Notes: a model not told the origin generated them from the sequence alone. A DNA stretch of 64,000 nucleotides from Tulasnella sp. 424 (GCA_019633425.1 WSUB01000176.1:18752-82751); one strand, 5' to 3'; positions 1 through 11,836 are shown, numbered from the stretch's first letter. Translations and numbers: made by a program.

Positions 1-546
1 AGGAGGCGATAGCGACTTGCCCAAGTTATCCAGGGCGTTTAGAACGATGTCAAACGATTTGAACCACGTAGCGTCGAATTGCTCTTCTTTTATGTTCCCG
101 TGTATTGGGGTAATTTTGCAAGAGGGGTTGAACGCTTGAGCGGTTCGAGCTGCGACCTGCCGACGCAATACAATATGGGAAGCGGCGAGCCCGTTGTAGT
201 GATGAGTGAGGCGACACTATGTGGTTCTTGCAGCGGAGCTTCCCTACCAGAGCTTTGGACTTCTTGACATCCTTCTTTCGGAATAGGAACTGACGATTGA
301 GGTTGGACAAGTCGATTGTGTCGAGGTCGAGCAAAGTGATGTCGCCAAATCCAGTCAAAACGACGTTCTTAACTATTCTTATCGGAGATTCTATGAGTAT
401 CCATACTCTTATACAATCGACTGCAATGATGACGCACGCAATTCGCAGCCAATCCCACCAGCGCCCACCATCAAAACGCGCGTCTGAGCGAGTTTGTCGA
501 CAAGGTTGGGTCCCAAGATAGCGAGTGCATGGGTATTTCGTGGCAT
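1..546 (-). CDS. UBA2: SUMO-activating enzyme subunit 2 (UBA2), 5' end, partial
   Basis: This is the catalytic E1 subunit that adenylates SUMO and passes it to Ubc9; it acts in the nucleus with AOS1. Exons read on the minus strand are 546-438, 372-248 and 156-21. The product begins [12 protein letters not shown] and shows the nucleotide-binding [10 protein letters not shown] motif, then the [17 protein letters not shown] block typical of E1 enzymes, then [11 protein letters not shown]. These are N-terminal adenylation-domain signatures of UBA2. Introns 1 and 2 are GT-AG. The last visible intron starts GCAAGT at position 20, a GC donor; reading through would break the DNLDARRHV-type block expected next. 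The active-site cysteine and C-terminal parts lie outside the window. The start at 546 has no competing upstream ATG in frame that I can support. Confidence 0.93.
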
Positions 547-1281
547 CCTGTAACTTTCAACCTCCGAGCTTTAAACTTGATTTGCAATGAGCCAGACGAG
601 TTAATTCTAAAGTCAACGACGCGTCGAGATGTGGTTCTAGGGAGGGAAGGGTTAAAGTTCTAGGCAGAAAAGCGAATTGCAACCTAGACCGCGCTTTCCC
701 ACAGTGTTCCCTCATCTCTCTGACGCCACCAATCGGAGCTGCATTGAGCCACTATCTCGAGTCCATAAACCCCAAACGCTCCCATCCGGAGTCCAGGGCA
801 ATTTCGGTCGTTGAAACCTCATCAAGACGCAAATATTTCTTTCGAATCCTGCCTCAGCAAAAAGACTGGAACCCCCCGAGGCGAGTCCAAACAAAAGATC
901 AGAGCTTAGAGGAAACATGCATTGTTTCGGGAAGAGCGACAGGCTTATTGAGAGAAATAAATAGGAGCGTATAGGACAATTGTGTCAAATCCCTAGCATG
1001 CCACCTCGTCGCGGCCATCTTGATGAGACCTCAACTTCGTCAACATGGCTTTTCGAGGAGGTTCTAGTGTAAAAAACCGGGGGGAGCACATGAATAGCAC
1101 TATGTACAGGATGCCGCTGCCCACTTTTCTTAAGGAGAGAATCACTCAGGCAGAGGAAGACCTCCGGATATCCTCTCAGGCCGCCACGCCCCACCATACT
1201 CATTCACCTCATTGATGCTCATAAATATTCCATTCAATCCATCCAGTTACCAGTACGCTCCTCATTAATTTTCCAAATTGT
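547..1281. other. intergenic, no gene seen
   Basis: Stretch between the UBA2 start and the kinase-TPR relic. Short open frames exist on both strands, but none shows family motifs, splice-linked continuity or similarity to other parts of the window. It presumably holds the UBA2 promoter. No tRNA, repeat or hairpin stood out. Confidence 0.5.
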
Positions 1282-1530
1282 ATGAAACGAAACTACGACG
1301 CCGACCGTCGTCCTTCCGTCCGACGTCAGGGTGGTTACCGCAGTGGATCCCAGGAAAACCACAATTTAGTGTGTATTGACAATAACTCGTAAGGGCACCC
1401 TGACGACCTCTCCTATACAGAGGGATAAACTCAAGAAACCTGCGAAATGGCGAACTGATTATACCTCGACTTGCCGGAAGATAGCTGCGAGTTCTGTGGG
1501 ACCCCGCTCAAACTGGAATGTTCCCCGAAG
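1282..1530 (+). pseudogene. 5' stub of a fifth kinase-TPR gene
   Basis: Two exons resemble the first two exons of the four kinase-TPR genes. Exon 1 (1282-1368) starts MKRNYDADRR and ends at a GTGTGT donor. After an acceptor at 1420, exon 2 opens with RDKLKKPAKWR, matching RDNLQKLAKWR and RERLRNLAKWR in the intact genes. One base is then missing before the conserved PEDSCEF block, so the frame changes. The copy stops where it meets the 3' end of the minus-strand kinase-TPR gene (stop at 1533). It is therefore a truncated, convergent remnant without kinase or TPR parts. The homology is visible directly; the loss of the rest is inferred from absence. Confidence 0.7.
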
Positions 1531-1532
1531 AG

Positions 1533-3906
1533 TCATGTGGCTCCTTCTGGGTCCGATAACTGACGGAGTTTAGTGGCTTGTTTCAAAGTGTAAGTTGCTT
1601 GCTGAGTACGTCCGATTTGTTGAAAGAGTTCACTAGCTTGGGTGTAAAGACAAATCGCGTCGCTATGGTCCTCCCGATCGCGATGCACGTCAGCCAGGCG
1701 CGCCAGAGCCCAAGCTCTTCGGTATCGATCGCCGATTTCGGTAGAAATCTGCAAGGCTTCCGAAAGGAGCGTGATGACCTGTCTGTACTCATTTTGAAGC
1801 CGATACACCTCCGCGAGAGCCGAAAGAGTACTTGCTCTCCCTTTCCTGTCGCCGACGTCGGTGCGAATTTGTAAGTCCTCGGAGTAGAATATAATGGCCT
1901 GGTTGTATTCATTTCGATCGCGATGCACGTCAGCGAGACCTTTCAGAGCCTGGGCTCTACCTTCTCTGTCGCCGACGTGGGTGTGGATTTGTAGGGCTTC
2001 CGAGTAGAACGCAATGGCTTGGTCGTCCTCGCACCGAATCCGATGCACCTCAGCGAGACCCCAGAGAGCATGGGCTTTCCCTGGTTTGTCGTCGAGATCG
2101 GTGCAGATTTCTAGGGCCTCCGAGTAGAATGGAATGGCTTGTTTGTGCTCGCCCCGAAACCGATGGACTTTCCCCAGTCGCAACAGGGCAGTGACCTTTC
2201 CTTTCCTGTTGTCGTTGTGCGTGTAGCCATCCATAGCCTTGGTATAGAAGTCTAATGCATTGGGGTAGTCACCCTGCCCCCAGTGCATTTCTCCCAGTTG
2301 CATAAGAAGCCCGGGAGAGCGAACCCTGGAAGTCGCTGTATCAGAGGTCTGTAGAGGGTTTGGAATAACCATGGGCTATATCGAATCGAAATTGATTAAT
2401 CGCGTGTAATCGACCCTAATGAGTACTACTCACCATCCAGTTGAGTGACTTTCGGCAATCCTCAGCAGTTGGCCGTTTGCTGGGGTCGATGCTCCAGCAC
2501 ACAAGCATCAGGGAGCAAAGCGCCTGGATCAACGACATGCGGGCGTCGCCGGTGATGGAGGGTAGATCTCCCTGAACGACGCGTGTAATAACAACCATGT
2601 CCTTGACGCCTTGAAACGGAATGGAGCCAGTCATGACCTACGTCGGAGTTGTTTTGAGCTTCGATTGCGAATAGATACTAACACGACTCTGACATTACCT
2701 CATATGCTACCCATCCCAATGCCCAGATGCCGCTGCAAAGACTGGGTTCCTCATGCAACAGCTCTGGAGCAGCCCAGCGAAGGGTGTAATGATCTCCTGT
2801 CAGCGTTATTGTATTGGTGGTGGCACAGAACGTTGCTTTAAGGGAAAGCGCCGCCGGGGGTTTGTTTTGAGCTGGCTTCGTCTCTTTATTAAGATCATCG
2901 GGTTTAAGACGACAGGCTGATCCAAAGTCGGTAATCACAGCGTGGCATTTTGAGTTCACCAGTACGTTTAGCTGAGAGGTATAGAGGAAGGTTTGCCTAG
3001 TGTCTCATCGTGACGCTGCCGAAACCTACAGATTTCAGGTCCCCATGGCATATGGGCGGCTGTCGGCTATGGAGGTATTCCACTCCGCTCGCCACGTCGA
3101 AAATCTAGAGCTGATCTTTCAGAGCTAGTTCAACGAAAAGTAGCTCGCTCGTACCAGCGAGATCCGTTCAGGAATTTCTAAGTCTTCCGAGGCGATGAAA
3201 TCCCTCAAGGTGCCGTTGGCTTCCCAGGGAAAGACCAGCCATATTATCTCATTGGATAAGTCCTCGACGAACCCTTCGAGCTTGATTATGTTTTCATGGG
3301 AAAGTCCAACCAAGAATTCCGCTTCTCTAATCGTCAACTGAACCGGAAAAAAACTATACTTAGCGCTGAAACTCCTGCGTGGTCGATGAAGTAATCTAAC
3401 CCCTAATGTCCGCACCATATCGCATGATATCTTCATCTTCTTGAGCGCCACATCCTGTGAGATTAGACTCGATGAGCCCCCCGACATCTCTATCAATGCC
3501 CAGAGATGCTGAGCAGCACGGTCCTTCAGCTCTTGAAAGGTTTCTCCGGCAGAACGACCTGCGTCGAGACTTCTGTTTTCGGTAGGGTCGGATTGATTTG
3601 TGCTGTCTGTACCACCTGAGGGAGAGACCAAGAAGGCTCGTGAAACGGTCGCGTGGCCCCCTTTGAACTCGCAGGTGTCTTTTGGGAATTTGATTGAGGA
3701 CGGATCGGTCCGCCATTTCGCGAGGTTCCTGAGCCTCTCCCTCTACAGGAGAGACATTGTTCTGGTGAGCTATCGGAACTGCCACTTGAGACCTGAGAGC
3801 AACGTACCATGTTTGCGCTCGGCTGGAATGTACTTGTACTTGAAGAAGCACCGTGGTTCAACGGTGACCCAAGCAACCCGGCATCGTGGCTTCCGTCCTT
3901 TTGCAT
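1533..3906 (-). CDS. protein kinase fused to TPR repeats, copy KT1
   Basis: Minus-strand exons: 3906-3808, 3742-3401, 3337-3155, 3104-3030, 2971-2699, 2637-2434 and 2375-1533; about 672 residues. Exon 1 encodes a short Ser-rich leader (MQKDGSHDAG). The kinase part shows a degenerate glycine strand (FKGGHATVSRAFL), the beta-3 lysine in VALKKM, the alpha-C glutamate in REAEFL, hinge-like WLVFPWEANG, catalytic HGDLKSLN, DFG and APE. The usual Asp of SDIWALG is Gly here (SGIWALG), which could lower activity. The last exon holds six 40-residue TPRs of the form ALxxLAEVHRxxxEYxQAIxxYSEAL. The 63-nt stretch 3400-3338 is treated as an intron by analogy with KT2 and KT4, but its donor is weak (GTTAGA) and it is open in frame, so it may be retained. 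KT1 is head-to-head with KT2. The substrate is unknown; signalling or sensor roles are inference. Confidence 0.85.
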
Positions 3907-4563
3907 TGAATGTTTTAGTCGAGCAGCGGCCAGGTGATGATAAGAGTCGGGCGTTCTTCGGCGGGTTTCGCAGAGAGGGGGGAAAGCGGATGGAGGACTG
4001 GGAGAATCGTGACCAAGGGTATGACTGCATAGAATGTTCCTTGCAAGCCCGCGCGGGGGAGTTGAGGTTCTATCGCCGCGCGCAAACGATGTGCCACAAT
4101 CGCAGACCCTAATCACACAATGCTGAGAGGGAATTTTGCCTGGATTGGGAGTTTCGTAGGAGCAAGCAAATATCTTAAGGAACTGCGACTAATTCATCCT
4201 CCTGTTCTGGTATTTCGGCGGAAGCAAATAGAAGGGTTCTATAAAACGATGTTGTAGCACCCCGCACGGTCATCCCACGCAAAAAAGCTAAACTCTGCCT
4301 TCGTTGCCGAGTCGTGAAAAACACCCAAAAGGGAAAAGGGGACGATAAAGCGCCTAAGATGGTCGCCACGTGCCCTTCAACACAAGGAGAGGAAGATAGG
4401 AGGGTTACCGCTCCATAGCTGCGGAGACGATTTAACTCCCTCAGATTCACTACCCCACCCCACACCAGCAGTCGCTTACTTCCCTCCCTCCCCAAAGCCA
4501 GCGAAGTTCATACCTGCCCATCAAATCGTCTGCACACCAATTATTTCTGTTCTAAAGCCCTCA
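3907..4563. promoter_or_regulatory. shared upstream region between divergent KT1 and KT2
   Basis: About 660 bp separate the two outward-facing kinase-TPR starts. No gene is seen inside it; the open frames here lack any family motif. It must hold both promoters. I could not pick out a convincing TATA box or operator for either gene. Confidence 0.5.
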
Positions 4564-7500
4564 ATGCAAGTAAACGGAAGTTACGAACCCGACCCTCGTT
4601 GGTCGCCAAGGTTTGAGCCAGGCGATTCTAGCTTCAGACCCCAGCCAAGTGCCAGATTAGTGCGTCCTACTCAGATCACAGAGTGATTCTAACCATTAAC
4701 CACGCCCCATTTCTTTGTAGAGGGATAACCTCCAGAAACTTGCAAAATGGCGAATCTGTCCTTCCTCCATCGAATTCCCTGAAGACTCCTGCGAGTTCCG
4801 CGGCGGATACGCGACGGTTTCGCGAGCGTTTCTGGTTTCCACTTCAAGTGATGGACATAAAACGGACGATCCGGAAAATAGCGGATTCGATAATATGTCA
4901 AATGATGAAGCCTGTAGACGAAAGGTCCGTCCCAGCCAGGCTCTCTTGTTTCTTATTACAAATAGCTGAACAACTCATCGAAACCAACATATTAGAGCGT
5001 AGCAGTAAAGCAATTGAGCATCGGGAATGGAAAGGAAAGAGAACGAGTATTGGGGGTGAGGTTGAGTTTTCCAATTGCATCGAGCTTTCGTTCAGCGCTG
5101 AGAGGTCCTGTTAGTTGGCACTCAGGGAAGCCGGATTTTTAGCCGAGCTTTTCCACGAAAACATCATCGGACTCGAGGGATTTGTTGAGGACGAGTCAAA
5201 TAATAGGGTTTGGCTCGTCTTTCCTTGGGCAGACAACGGGAATTTAAAGGACTTCGTTGCCTCAGTGGATTGGGAAATCCCTGAACGGATCTCGCTGGTA
5301 AGGATGAATACAGTATCATTTGAGTTACCTCTTAACCCTATACCAGATGAACGACGTTGTGAGAGGAGTGGAACACCTTCATAGTCGAGATCCGCCGATA
5401 TACCATGGTGACCTCAAGTCGGTAGGTTCGGATGTTGCCGTGATAATTGAAAGACTTAGCCCTAGCTCGTGCAGATCAACGTATTAGTGAACCCAAATTA
5501 TCGCGCAGTAATCACAGACTTCGGTTCCGCGCGGCATCTTGCACAAAAGGATCTTGACACGCAAACGAAGAAAACTGCGAACGGAGCACAGCCAGAGCTG
5601 GTGCTGGAGGCGACAATTTGCCCAGGCACCAATAGCATAACATTGACGGGAAATCAATATACCCTCCGCTGGGCTGCTCCAGAGCTGCTCATGGATGACG
5701 AGCCTGGTCTTTGGAGCGATATCTGGGCATTGGGCTGGATATTCTATGAGGTACACCCGAAGTCCAAACCTCATTCGGTCAAGGCTCACAATCATCTCTT
5801 GATATAGGTTATTACCAATTCCATTCCCTTTCAAAATGTTAAAAAGGACTCCGTGGTGATCAAACACGTCATTCAGGGAGACCTCCCATCCGTGACCGAC
5901 CATGTCCGCATGCTGTTAATTCGGGAACTTTACTCGCTCATGGTCACGTGTTGGAGTATTGACCCCTTCAAACGACCGACGGCTGAGGATTGTCGGAAGT
6001 CGATGACTTGGATGGTGGGTCGCGCTAGTTTATGATGTTTCTTCGTGATTGACGTGTTACCACATGCTAGCCCATGATCATTCCGGACCCACAGCGGGCT
6101 GCAAATTCGTCAATTCGCCGAGCTCGACCTCCTGACCTGTTGATGCAGTTGGGATACTTGCATCGGCAGCAAAATGACTATATGAATGCGTTGAACCTTT
6201 TCACCGAAGCCTTGGTTGCCTACACAAATATCGCTGACATGGCAGGCAAAGCCTCTGCTCTGTTGGCTCTCGCTCACGTCTATCGACTTCAAAACGAGTA
6301 TGGCGAGGCCGTTAGACTCTACTCCGAGGTCATCGAAATCAACACAAGCACGGACAACGCACAAGGGAGAGCCGACGCTCTGTGGGGTTTCGCTGAGGTG
6401 CATCGACTTCAAGATGAGTACGATGAGGCCGTTACCGCCTACTCCGAGGCTGCCAAAATCAATACCGACATCGGCAACATACAAGGGAGAGCCGCTGCTG
6501 TCTGGGGTCTTGCCGAGGTGCATCGGGTTCAAACCAAGTACAGCAAAGCCATTGCATTCTATTCCGAAGTCGTCGATATTAATACCGACATTGGCGACAG
6601 ACAAGGCAGGGCCAACGCTCTGCTGGGTCTCGCTCACGTCCACATGCTTCAAAACAAGTTTGGCGAGGCCGTTACGGTTTACTCCGCGGTCGTACAAATC
6701 CACACCGATATGGGCAGCGAACGAGGGAGGGCCAATGCTCTGCTGGGTCTCGCTCACGTTCATCTGCTTCAAAACGAGTACGACGAAGCCGTGAGGCTCT
6801 ACTCCGACGTCATCCAAATCCATGCCGACATCGGCAATAGACAAGGGAGCGCCGACGCCCTGTGGAGTCTCGCTGAGGTGCATCGGCTTCAAGATGAGTA
6901 TGACGAGGCCATTACGTTGTACTCCCAGGCTGTCAAAATCAATGCCGACATCGGCAACATACAAGGAAGAGCAGCTGCTCTTTGGGGCCTTGCTGAGGTG
7001 CATCGGGCTCAAGAGGAGTACAGCGAGGCAGCTAGGTTCTACTCCGAGATCGTCCAAATCAATGCCGAGATCGGCAAAAACCAAGGGAGATCCGACGCCC
7101 TGTTTGGTCTCGCTGAGATACATCGCGCTCAAAAGAAGTACAGCGAAGCCGTAACATTCTATTCCGATGTCGTCCAAATCTGCACCAACAGTGGTAACAG
7201 ACAAGGAGGGGCCAACGCTCTACTAGGTCTCGCCCACGTCCATCGGCTTCAGCATCAGTATAGCGAGGCCGTTCCATTATACTCCGAGGTTATCCAGATT
7301 TACATCGACATTGGCGACAAACGCGGGAGAGCCGACGCTTTGTGGGGTCTCGCTGAGGTCCATCGACTTCAGAACGAGGGTAGCCAGGCTGCCAAGCTGT
7401 TCTACGAAGCCCTGAAAATTTACACCGACATTGGAAACGGAAAAGGAAGAGCTTTCTGCCTATTTTGCCTTACGAATGTTCGTCGGAACCAGGATCTACC

Positions 7501-7597
7501 CAAAGACGCCATACCCGGTTATGAACAGGTCGCGGAAAGTTATGAACACAGCGGGCATGCCCAGGATGCAGCAAGGGCTCCAACAATGCCGCCATAA
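4564..7597 (+). CDS. protein kinase fused to 12 TPR repeats, copy KT2
   Basis: Exons: 4564-4659, 4721-4924, 4996-5055, 5115-5297, 5347-5421, 5475-5750, 5808-6014 and 6071-7597; about 875 residues. The leader begins MQVNGSYEPD. Kinase features in order: FRGGYATVSRAFL (degenerate glycine strand), VAVKQL with the beta-3 lysine, ELFHENIIGLEGF after the alpha-C helix, WLVFPWADNG hinge, HGDLKSIN catalytic loop, TDFGSA and APELL, then SDIWALGW. The last exon encodes twelve 40-residue TPRs (GLAHVHRLQNEYxEAVxLYSEV type) that are very similar even as DNA. Exon 2 to exon 3 uses a GTCCGT donor; the same position fits a GTCTGT donor in KT4, which supports it. The enzyme looks catalytically competent. TPRs normally bind protein ligands, so a ligand-sensing kinase is a reasonable but untested reading. 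Confidence 0.88.
6125..7540 (+). repeat. near-identical 120-bp TPR-coding tandem repeats
   Basis: Twelve consecutive units of 120 bp, each encoding one TPR of KT2. Phrases such as GGTCTCGCTGAGGTGCATCG recur at 120-bp spacing with only a few changes. DNA-level similarity between adjacent units points to recent unit duplication or gene conversion rather than old repeats under protein constraint. Matching arrays with 6, 8 and 8 units lie in KT1, KT3 and KT4. Confidence 0.85.
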
Positions 7598-9802
7598 TCG
7601 TGGACAGTGGAGACTGAATAACGTTCGCGGAGACATCCTTACGTTGAACCAGGCTTTTTCTCGATATCAGCCCGTGATGCATACGAAGTATGTTGATATA
7701 CGGATTGATTGTCGCTTATCCCAAGTCCCAGTATTCCATCTCAGTGTTATCTTGTTCCTATCCAAGTCGATTGATTCTGGCTAATGCTTTCAGTCTTCCC
7801 CCTAGTCCTGATCGTTCCAAGTCGTATAGTCATGAGCACCAAGTGCGTTCTAGGTCGGCAGGACTTTTGACGATTGTACATCGAAGTTATTGAATTGCAG
7901 AGTTTCAAGCAGTCGTCCCCTAACAATAATCTCACTAGTAAGGTGAGATGGAGGTCGCGATGTTGCTTGGTCCTAGAGGTCCTTCAGGCCTTTTCAACGA
8001 TCCTCACTCTCTTTCTCACCTGGGCAAAGCCCCTCTTTCAAGGCTAAGTCTAAGCGATCAAGCTTTGCTTCCCAACAGGCAAGAAATTGAGAGAAATAAA
8101 TTGAGGAAGGGGGAAAGGGGGGAAAGAGCAAAATTGGAATATAGATGAGATGAATGACGAGTAGTACGACATCCAACGCGTAACTTCGAATAAAAAGAAA
8201 GCCCGCTTTCGCCAAAGCTACACCCGTCATTCTTTCTCGACACCCCCTGCGGAAGCTCCTCACCTGTCCTTTACCATTCCCCACAACGACAATCATGGTC
8301 TTTGTATTGTGAGAGCTTGGATGTTTTGTTCCTTGAACGTCGATTTAGTATGAACGATCAGTTCGCGGCTGAACATGGCAAGACGTTTGGCAAGGCCTCG
8401 GCGAGAACGATTTCAAGGTCGTTGGCGAGTTTCGGAGCGGATGTCCTCTTCGTAAAGTCGTATAGTCCGCTAGAAAATTCGACATTCGCCGGACGCCCAC
8501 CGACGACGAATAGAAACTAAACCTGGTTAGACAATACGGCTTTGCGACATACCGTGTGTTAGGGAGCTCACCTATATGCAATAGCCAGTCGAAATCTCCC
8601 TCAAGTTGGTCTGGGAGTGCAGCGGATTCAATTCAGGGGACGACGCGTGCCGAATTCCTCAGCGTTGGCGAGCCCCAAGTTGTCACGGGATGTCGATCAA
8701 CTCTTGCATCGTTAATGGCGCCCCGGCGTGCTGCGTGCCGTACGCTGTCCATAGCAGGTCGGATGATGGAACGAGCTTCAAGAGTTCTAATTGCGACTGA
8801 GGGGAGGGTTGTATGGGGGAAGTTGTTTCGCGTGCTAACCAGGACCATCAAGAAATGAAGATTGTAGACTGGACTGAGTGGGTAGGCGTCGCTCCAGAGA
8901 CGGTGACCGATGGGGATCGGCGCTGTATGCTATCTTGATGATTTTGGGAGAATGTCTTGAGTCTCGATGCAAGAGCGGCTTGTCATGTGGGATAGCCTTG
9001 GTGGCCAGTGGTGGATGGTCCGGTTCGGCGTTACAAGCGACCACGTCGAGACGAGTCCTTGCAAAGTCAAAAACACCCGCCAATTCAAGTCAACAATCAT
9101 CTAATTCCACTCCTTTATCGAAGTAACCAGGATTAGGTGAGAGAGGTGATGACGGGGAAAAAGTTCATCGCATCATACCAGGACCTCGAAGTCCCGCAGT
9201 CCCAAATACATGAGGCTTATTAATTTTCTTGGCTGCAACCTGGAAGCGGGGTAATGAACTGGGCAACATGCCGAATGAAGGGTCCGATTTGACGAATGGT
9301 TTCGGAGATCTTTAATCTGGGTTCAGTATACATGTCGTAGCTATCGCTCCATTTAGTGTAGGCCGGCTGTGGGAGCCGTCGTTGACTCGCGCTGTCTGAC
9401 AATCCCCAAGGTACAATGCCGAAATCCCACGCCGCGACAATCCTCGTGCAGTGCCACCCGAGAAGTCTGACGTGAGCACACGTGCCGTTCGCACTGCGGA
9501 CCAGACTTAAGTTCTCGGAATAGGCCCAAACATCGTTGCATCCACCTTGCTCTCGCCTTCCAAGTTCCCTCATTTCAACCATCCCCTCGAAGCAAACCCC
9601 CTCGCCCCATCTTGGCATCTATCCCTCATCTTGTCCTCCTAAGCACTCAACCCAAGCAGAGCCTTGTAAAAGCCCAGCATCTTCAGAACAAAATGGTATA
9701 TAAATCGACTGTTCTGAACTTGTTCTTTTTGGTGGCTGACGATCCCCTCCTCCCAACTTTCATTCTTACTTGCCACAGCGTTCCCGGCTCTTCCCAAAGA
9801 TC
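7598..9802. other. intergenic between KT2 and the first thaumatin-like gene
   Basis: About 2.2 kb without a gene I can support. A stretch on the minus strand (8358 to about 9100) has coding-like frames and is listed separately as a weak relic. The rest shows no recognisable motif, RNA gene or repeat. The last few hundred bases must include the promoter of the thaumatin-like gene that starts at 9803. Confidence 0.45.
8358..9100 (-). pseudogene. possible decayed minus-strand gene, unidentified
   Basis: Three stretches read like protein on the minus strand but in frames I cannot join. About 8513-8358 gives FVVGGRPANVEFSSGLYDF and ends PCSAAN before a stop. About 8805-8690 gives LELLKLVPSSDLLWTAYGT. 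A further piece near 8900 gives IGHRLWSDAYPL. Stops and frame changes lie between them. I do not recognise the family. It could be an old gene remnant or chance; composition does not settle it. Confidence 0.2.
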
Positions 9803-11246
9803 ATGTCTGACCCACACGCTATCATACTCGGTGCTTTAGGAGTGGTGACTTCTAGCGTCGCTGGACGGACATTCACTGTTACGAACTGTTGAGTGACCCC
9901 TTCGAAGATGTGGACCAACGGCATCCCGATGTTGACCATCGGTTATAAATAGCATGTTCGTACCCGATTTGGCCTGCAATCGTGCGTTAAATATAGACTT
10001 CCGTCTATCGGGGACAATTACTGACCGCCCAGTTCTATATTTGCAGTACACCGATCCGGTAAGCTCCGAATTCGAGGTGCCTCCACGACGTTTCCTCAGA
10101 CGGTTTTATCCCCCCAGAAAGCAGCCACCGCCGTCCCGTCAATAGCAACAGGATGGCAAGCTGCCCCCGGTAGTTCAGTGAGCTTCTCAGTGCCGAATAA
10201 TTGGACTTCGGGACGTATTTGGGTGCGTTCTTCGGCATTGCACGGTACCGCCTTTTTCCTTTTCTTAAGTTGTCCGCATCTAGGCACGGACCCAGTGTGA
10301 TTTCACAACCAACCCCGGCCCTACAAGCTGCGTTACCGGAGGTATGTCTCGCTATCTTAGCGCCTTACGTCTTATTCACCGCTTGCATTTGCTAGGATGC
10401 AATGGTGGTCTATACTGTGACGCTACAACTGGAACTGGTGTCCCCCCTGCGTGAGTCTCATCACCGTGGCCATTACAACTCTCGCGCTTACGCCCTTTGG
10501 GCTGTAGCTCTCTTGCAGAGTTCACGCTCGCCGCAACCGATGGAAACGACTGGTATGACGTTAGTCTGGTCGACGGGTTCAACGTCCCAGTTACGATAAC
10601 CAACGACCAAGGGTAAGTGGCGCCTCTACCATCTCGCAGAACTACCCTTAATACCGACTCTGATGGCCCCACGAACTCACTGTTTGATAGCTGTCCGGTT
10701 GCGAGTTGCCCGGTTGATCTGTAAGCGCGCGTTCGGACGCCTAGCATCGTAGTCCCACATGATTGACGATTCACCTTCCCTTCCCTTCCTTGAACAGTAA
10801 CCCGGGTTGCCCACAAGCCCTACGGGGCCCCAGTAACGCCTCAACTGGCGTTCCATTCGGCTGCAAGAGCGACTGTCTAGTCGACCCGAACCCAGCAAAC
10901 TCTCCATCATGCTGCAGCGGGAGCTACAGCACACCTCAAACTTGCCCCAACACAGGTGTCCCGAATTATCAATACTTCAGTACGTTTCCTCTCTTCCGGC
11001 ATGCCATCGCTTGAAGTCTTATGGTTTCTTTTTTCTGGGGACTGAGCAGAAGCTGGCTGTCCAAACTCTTATGTATACGCGTATGACGAAAGCTCCGGTA
11101 CAGCTCTATTCACGTGCGCTGCCTCAAAGAATGCGAACTGTAAGCCCTTCTCATGATGACTCTTGGCGGTTCCTGGAATTCTACGGTCTGTTAACTCTTC
11201 TTCTTGATCAATCTTAGATAATGTCACCTTCTGTCCGGCAGCTTAA
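9803..11246 (+). CDS. thaumatin-like protein, copy TLP1
   Basis: Eleven exons: 9803-9887, 9953-9981, 10047-10058, 10118-10222, 10284-10341, 10396-10450, 10508-10612, 10691-10720, 10798-10979, 11050-11139 and 11218-11246; about 259 residues. A hydrophobic N-terminus (MSDPHAIILGALGVVTSS) looks like a secretion signal, though the acidic second segment is atypical. It is followed by GRTFTVTN, IWPAI, NWTSGRIW, TNPGPTSC, PPASLAEFTL, DWYDVSLVDGFNVP, GCKSDCL, SPSCCSGSY, a Cys-rich stretch and a VTFCP end, all typical of small fungal thaumatin-like (GH64/PR-5 type) proteins. Such proteins are secreted and bind or cut beta-glucans. Exon 3 is only 12 nt (YTDP). The gene ends in VTFCPAA, slightly longer than its two relatives on the right. 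It stands between the two kinase-TPR pairs, with no evident functional link. Confidence 0.9.
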
Positions 11247-11836
11247 GTTGATCGTACTCCCCTTGATAGACGGACTCTGGCCGTGAACAATTGGACCTCG
11301 ATTTGTTGCTTTTGTCTATGATGCTTGGAGTTTTTCGGTGCTGCTTGGAGTTTTTCGGTGCTGCTTGGAGTTTTTCGGTGCTGCTTGTATTCTCTTCTCT
11401 CATGGTGTTCCCTGGATTCTCTCTGTTACCTGGCTGTCACCTCTCATCTCCCTCTCCTCCTTTCTCCTCTCTCTGATTCCCGGACTTGGACTTGGTGTTC
11501 TTACTTTAGGAACGTGTTTTTCGTCATTTTAGGTTGTCGCTGTTTGACCGTTCAGAATCCGGCTTGGGTCCGAGTTCATTTGTCCATGGCCATCAAAGAT
11601 TTTGAGAACGAGCTTTGAACACTGGCAGTGACATATACATCCGTACGCGTCTAGCTAGTCCGTGCACTCCAAGGAAATCATTTCTGAAATGGAAAATAAA
11701 CAAGGAAACATGAGAACGAAGGAAATCGTCAAAGAAGATCAATGAGAGTGTGAAACGGGCAAAGGTAGGCGGGGAGGCGAACGTGGAAGTACTGGGAGTG
11801 ACTTTTGGAAGGGGATTGTGCTCTCTATGCTTGAGA
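11247..11836. other. convergent intergenic between TLP1 and KT3
   Basis: Holds the 3' flanks of the convergent TLP1 and KT3 genes and a short tandem repeat (11321-11380). The + strand is T/C-rich around 11280-11480, typical of untranslated or intergenic DNA. No coding motif seen. Confidence 0.5.
11321..11380 (+). repeat. 20-bp tandem repeat, three copies
   Basis: Three consecutive 20-bp units, each containing TGCTTGGAGTTTTTCGGTG; the first differs only in its first base. A fourth unit begins (CTGCTTG) and then diverges. It lies just downstream of TLP1. A simple minisatellite; no function is evident. Confidence 0.95.

Noticed and set aside
6110..7204. Long minus-strand open frame over the KT2 TPR exon
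   Set aside because: It is the antisense shadow of the repetitive TPR coding sequence; its own repeats simply mirror the 120-bp unit, and it has no motif.
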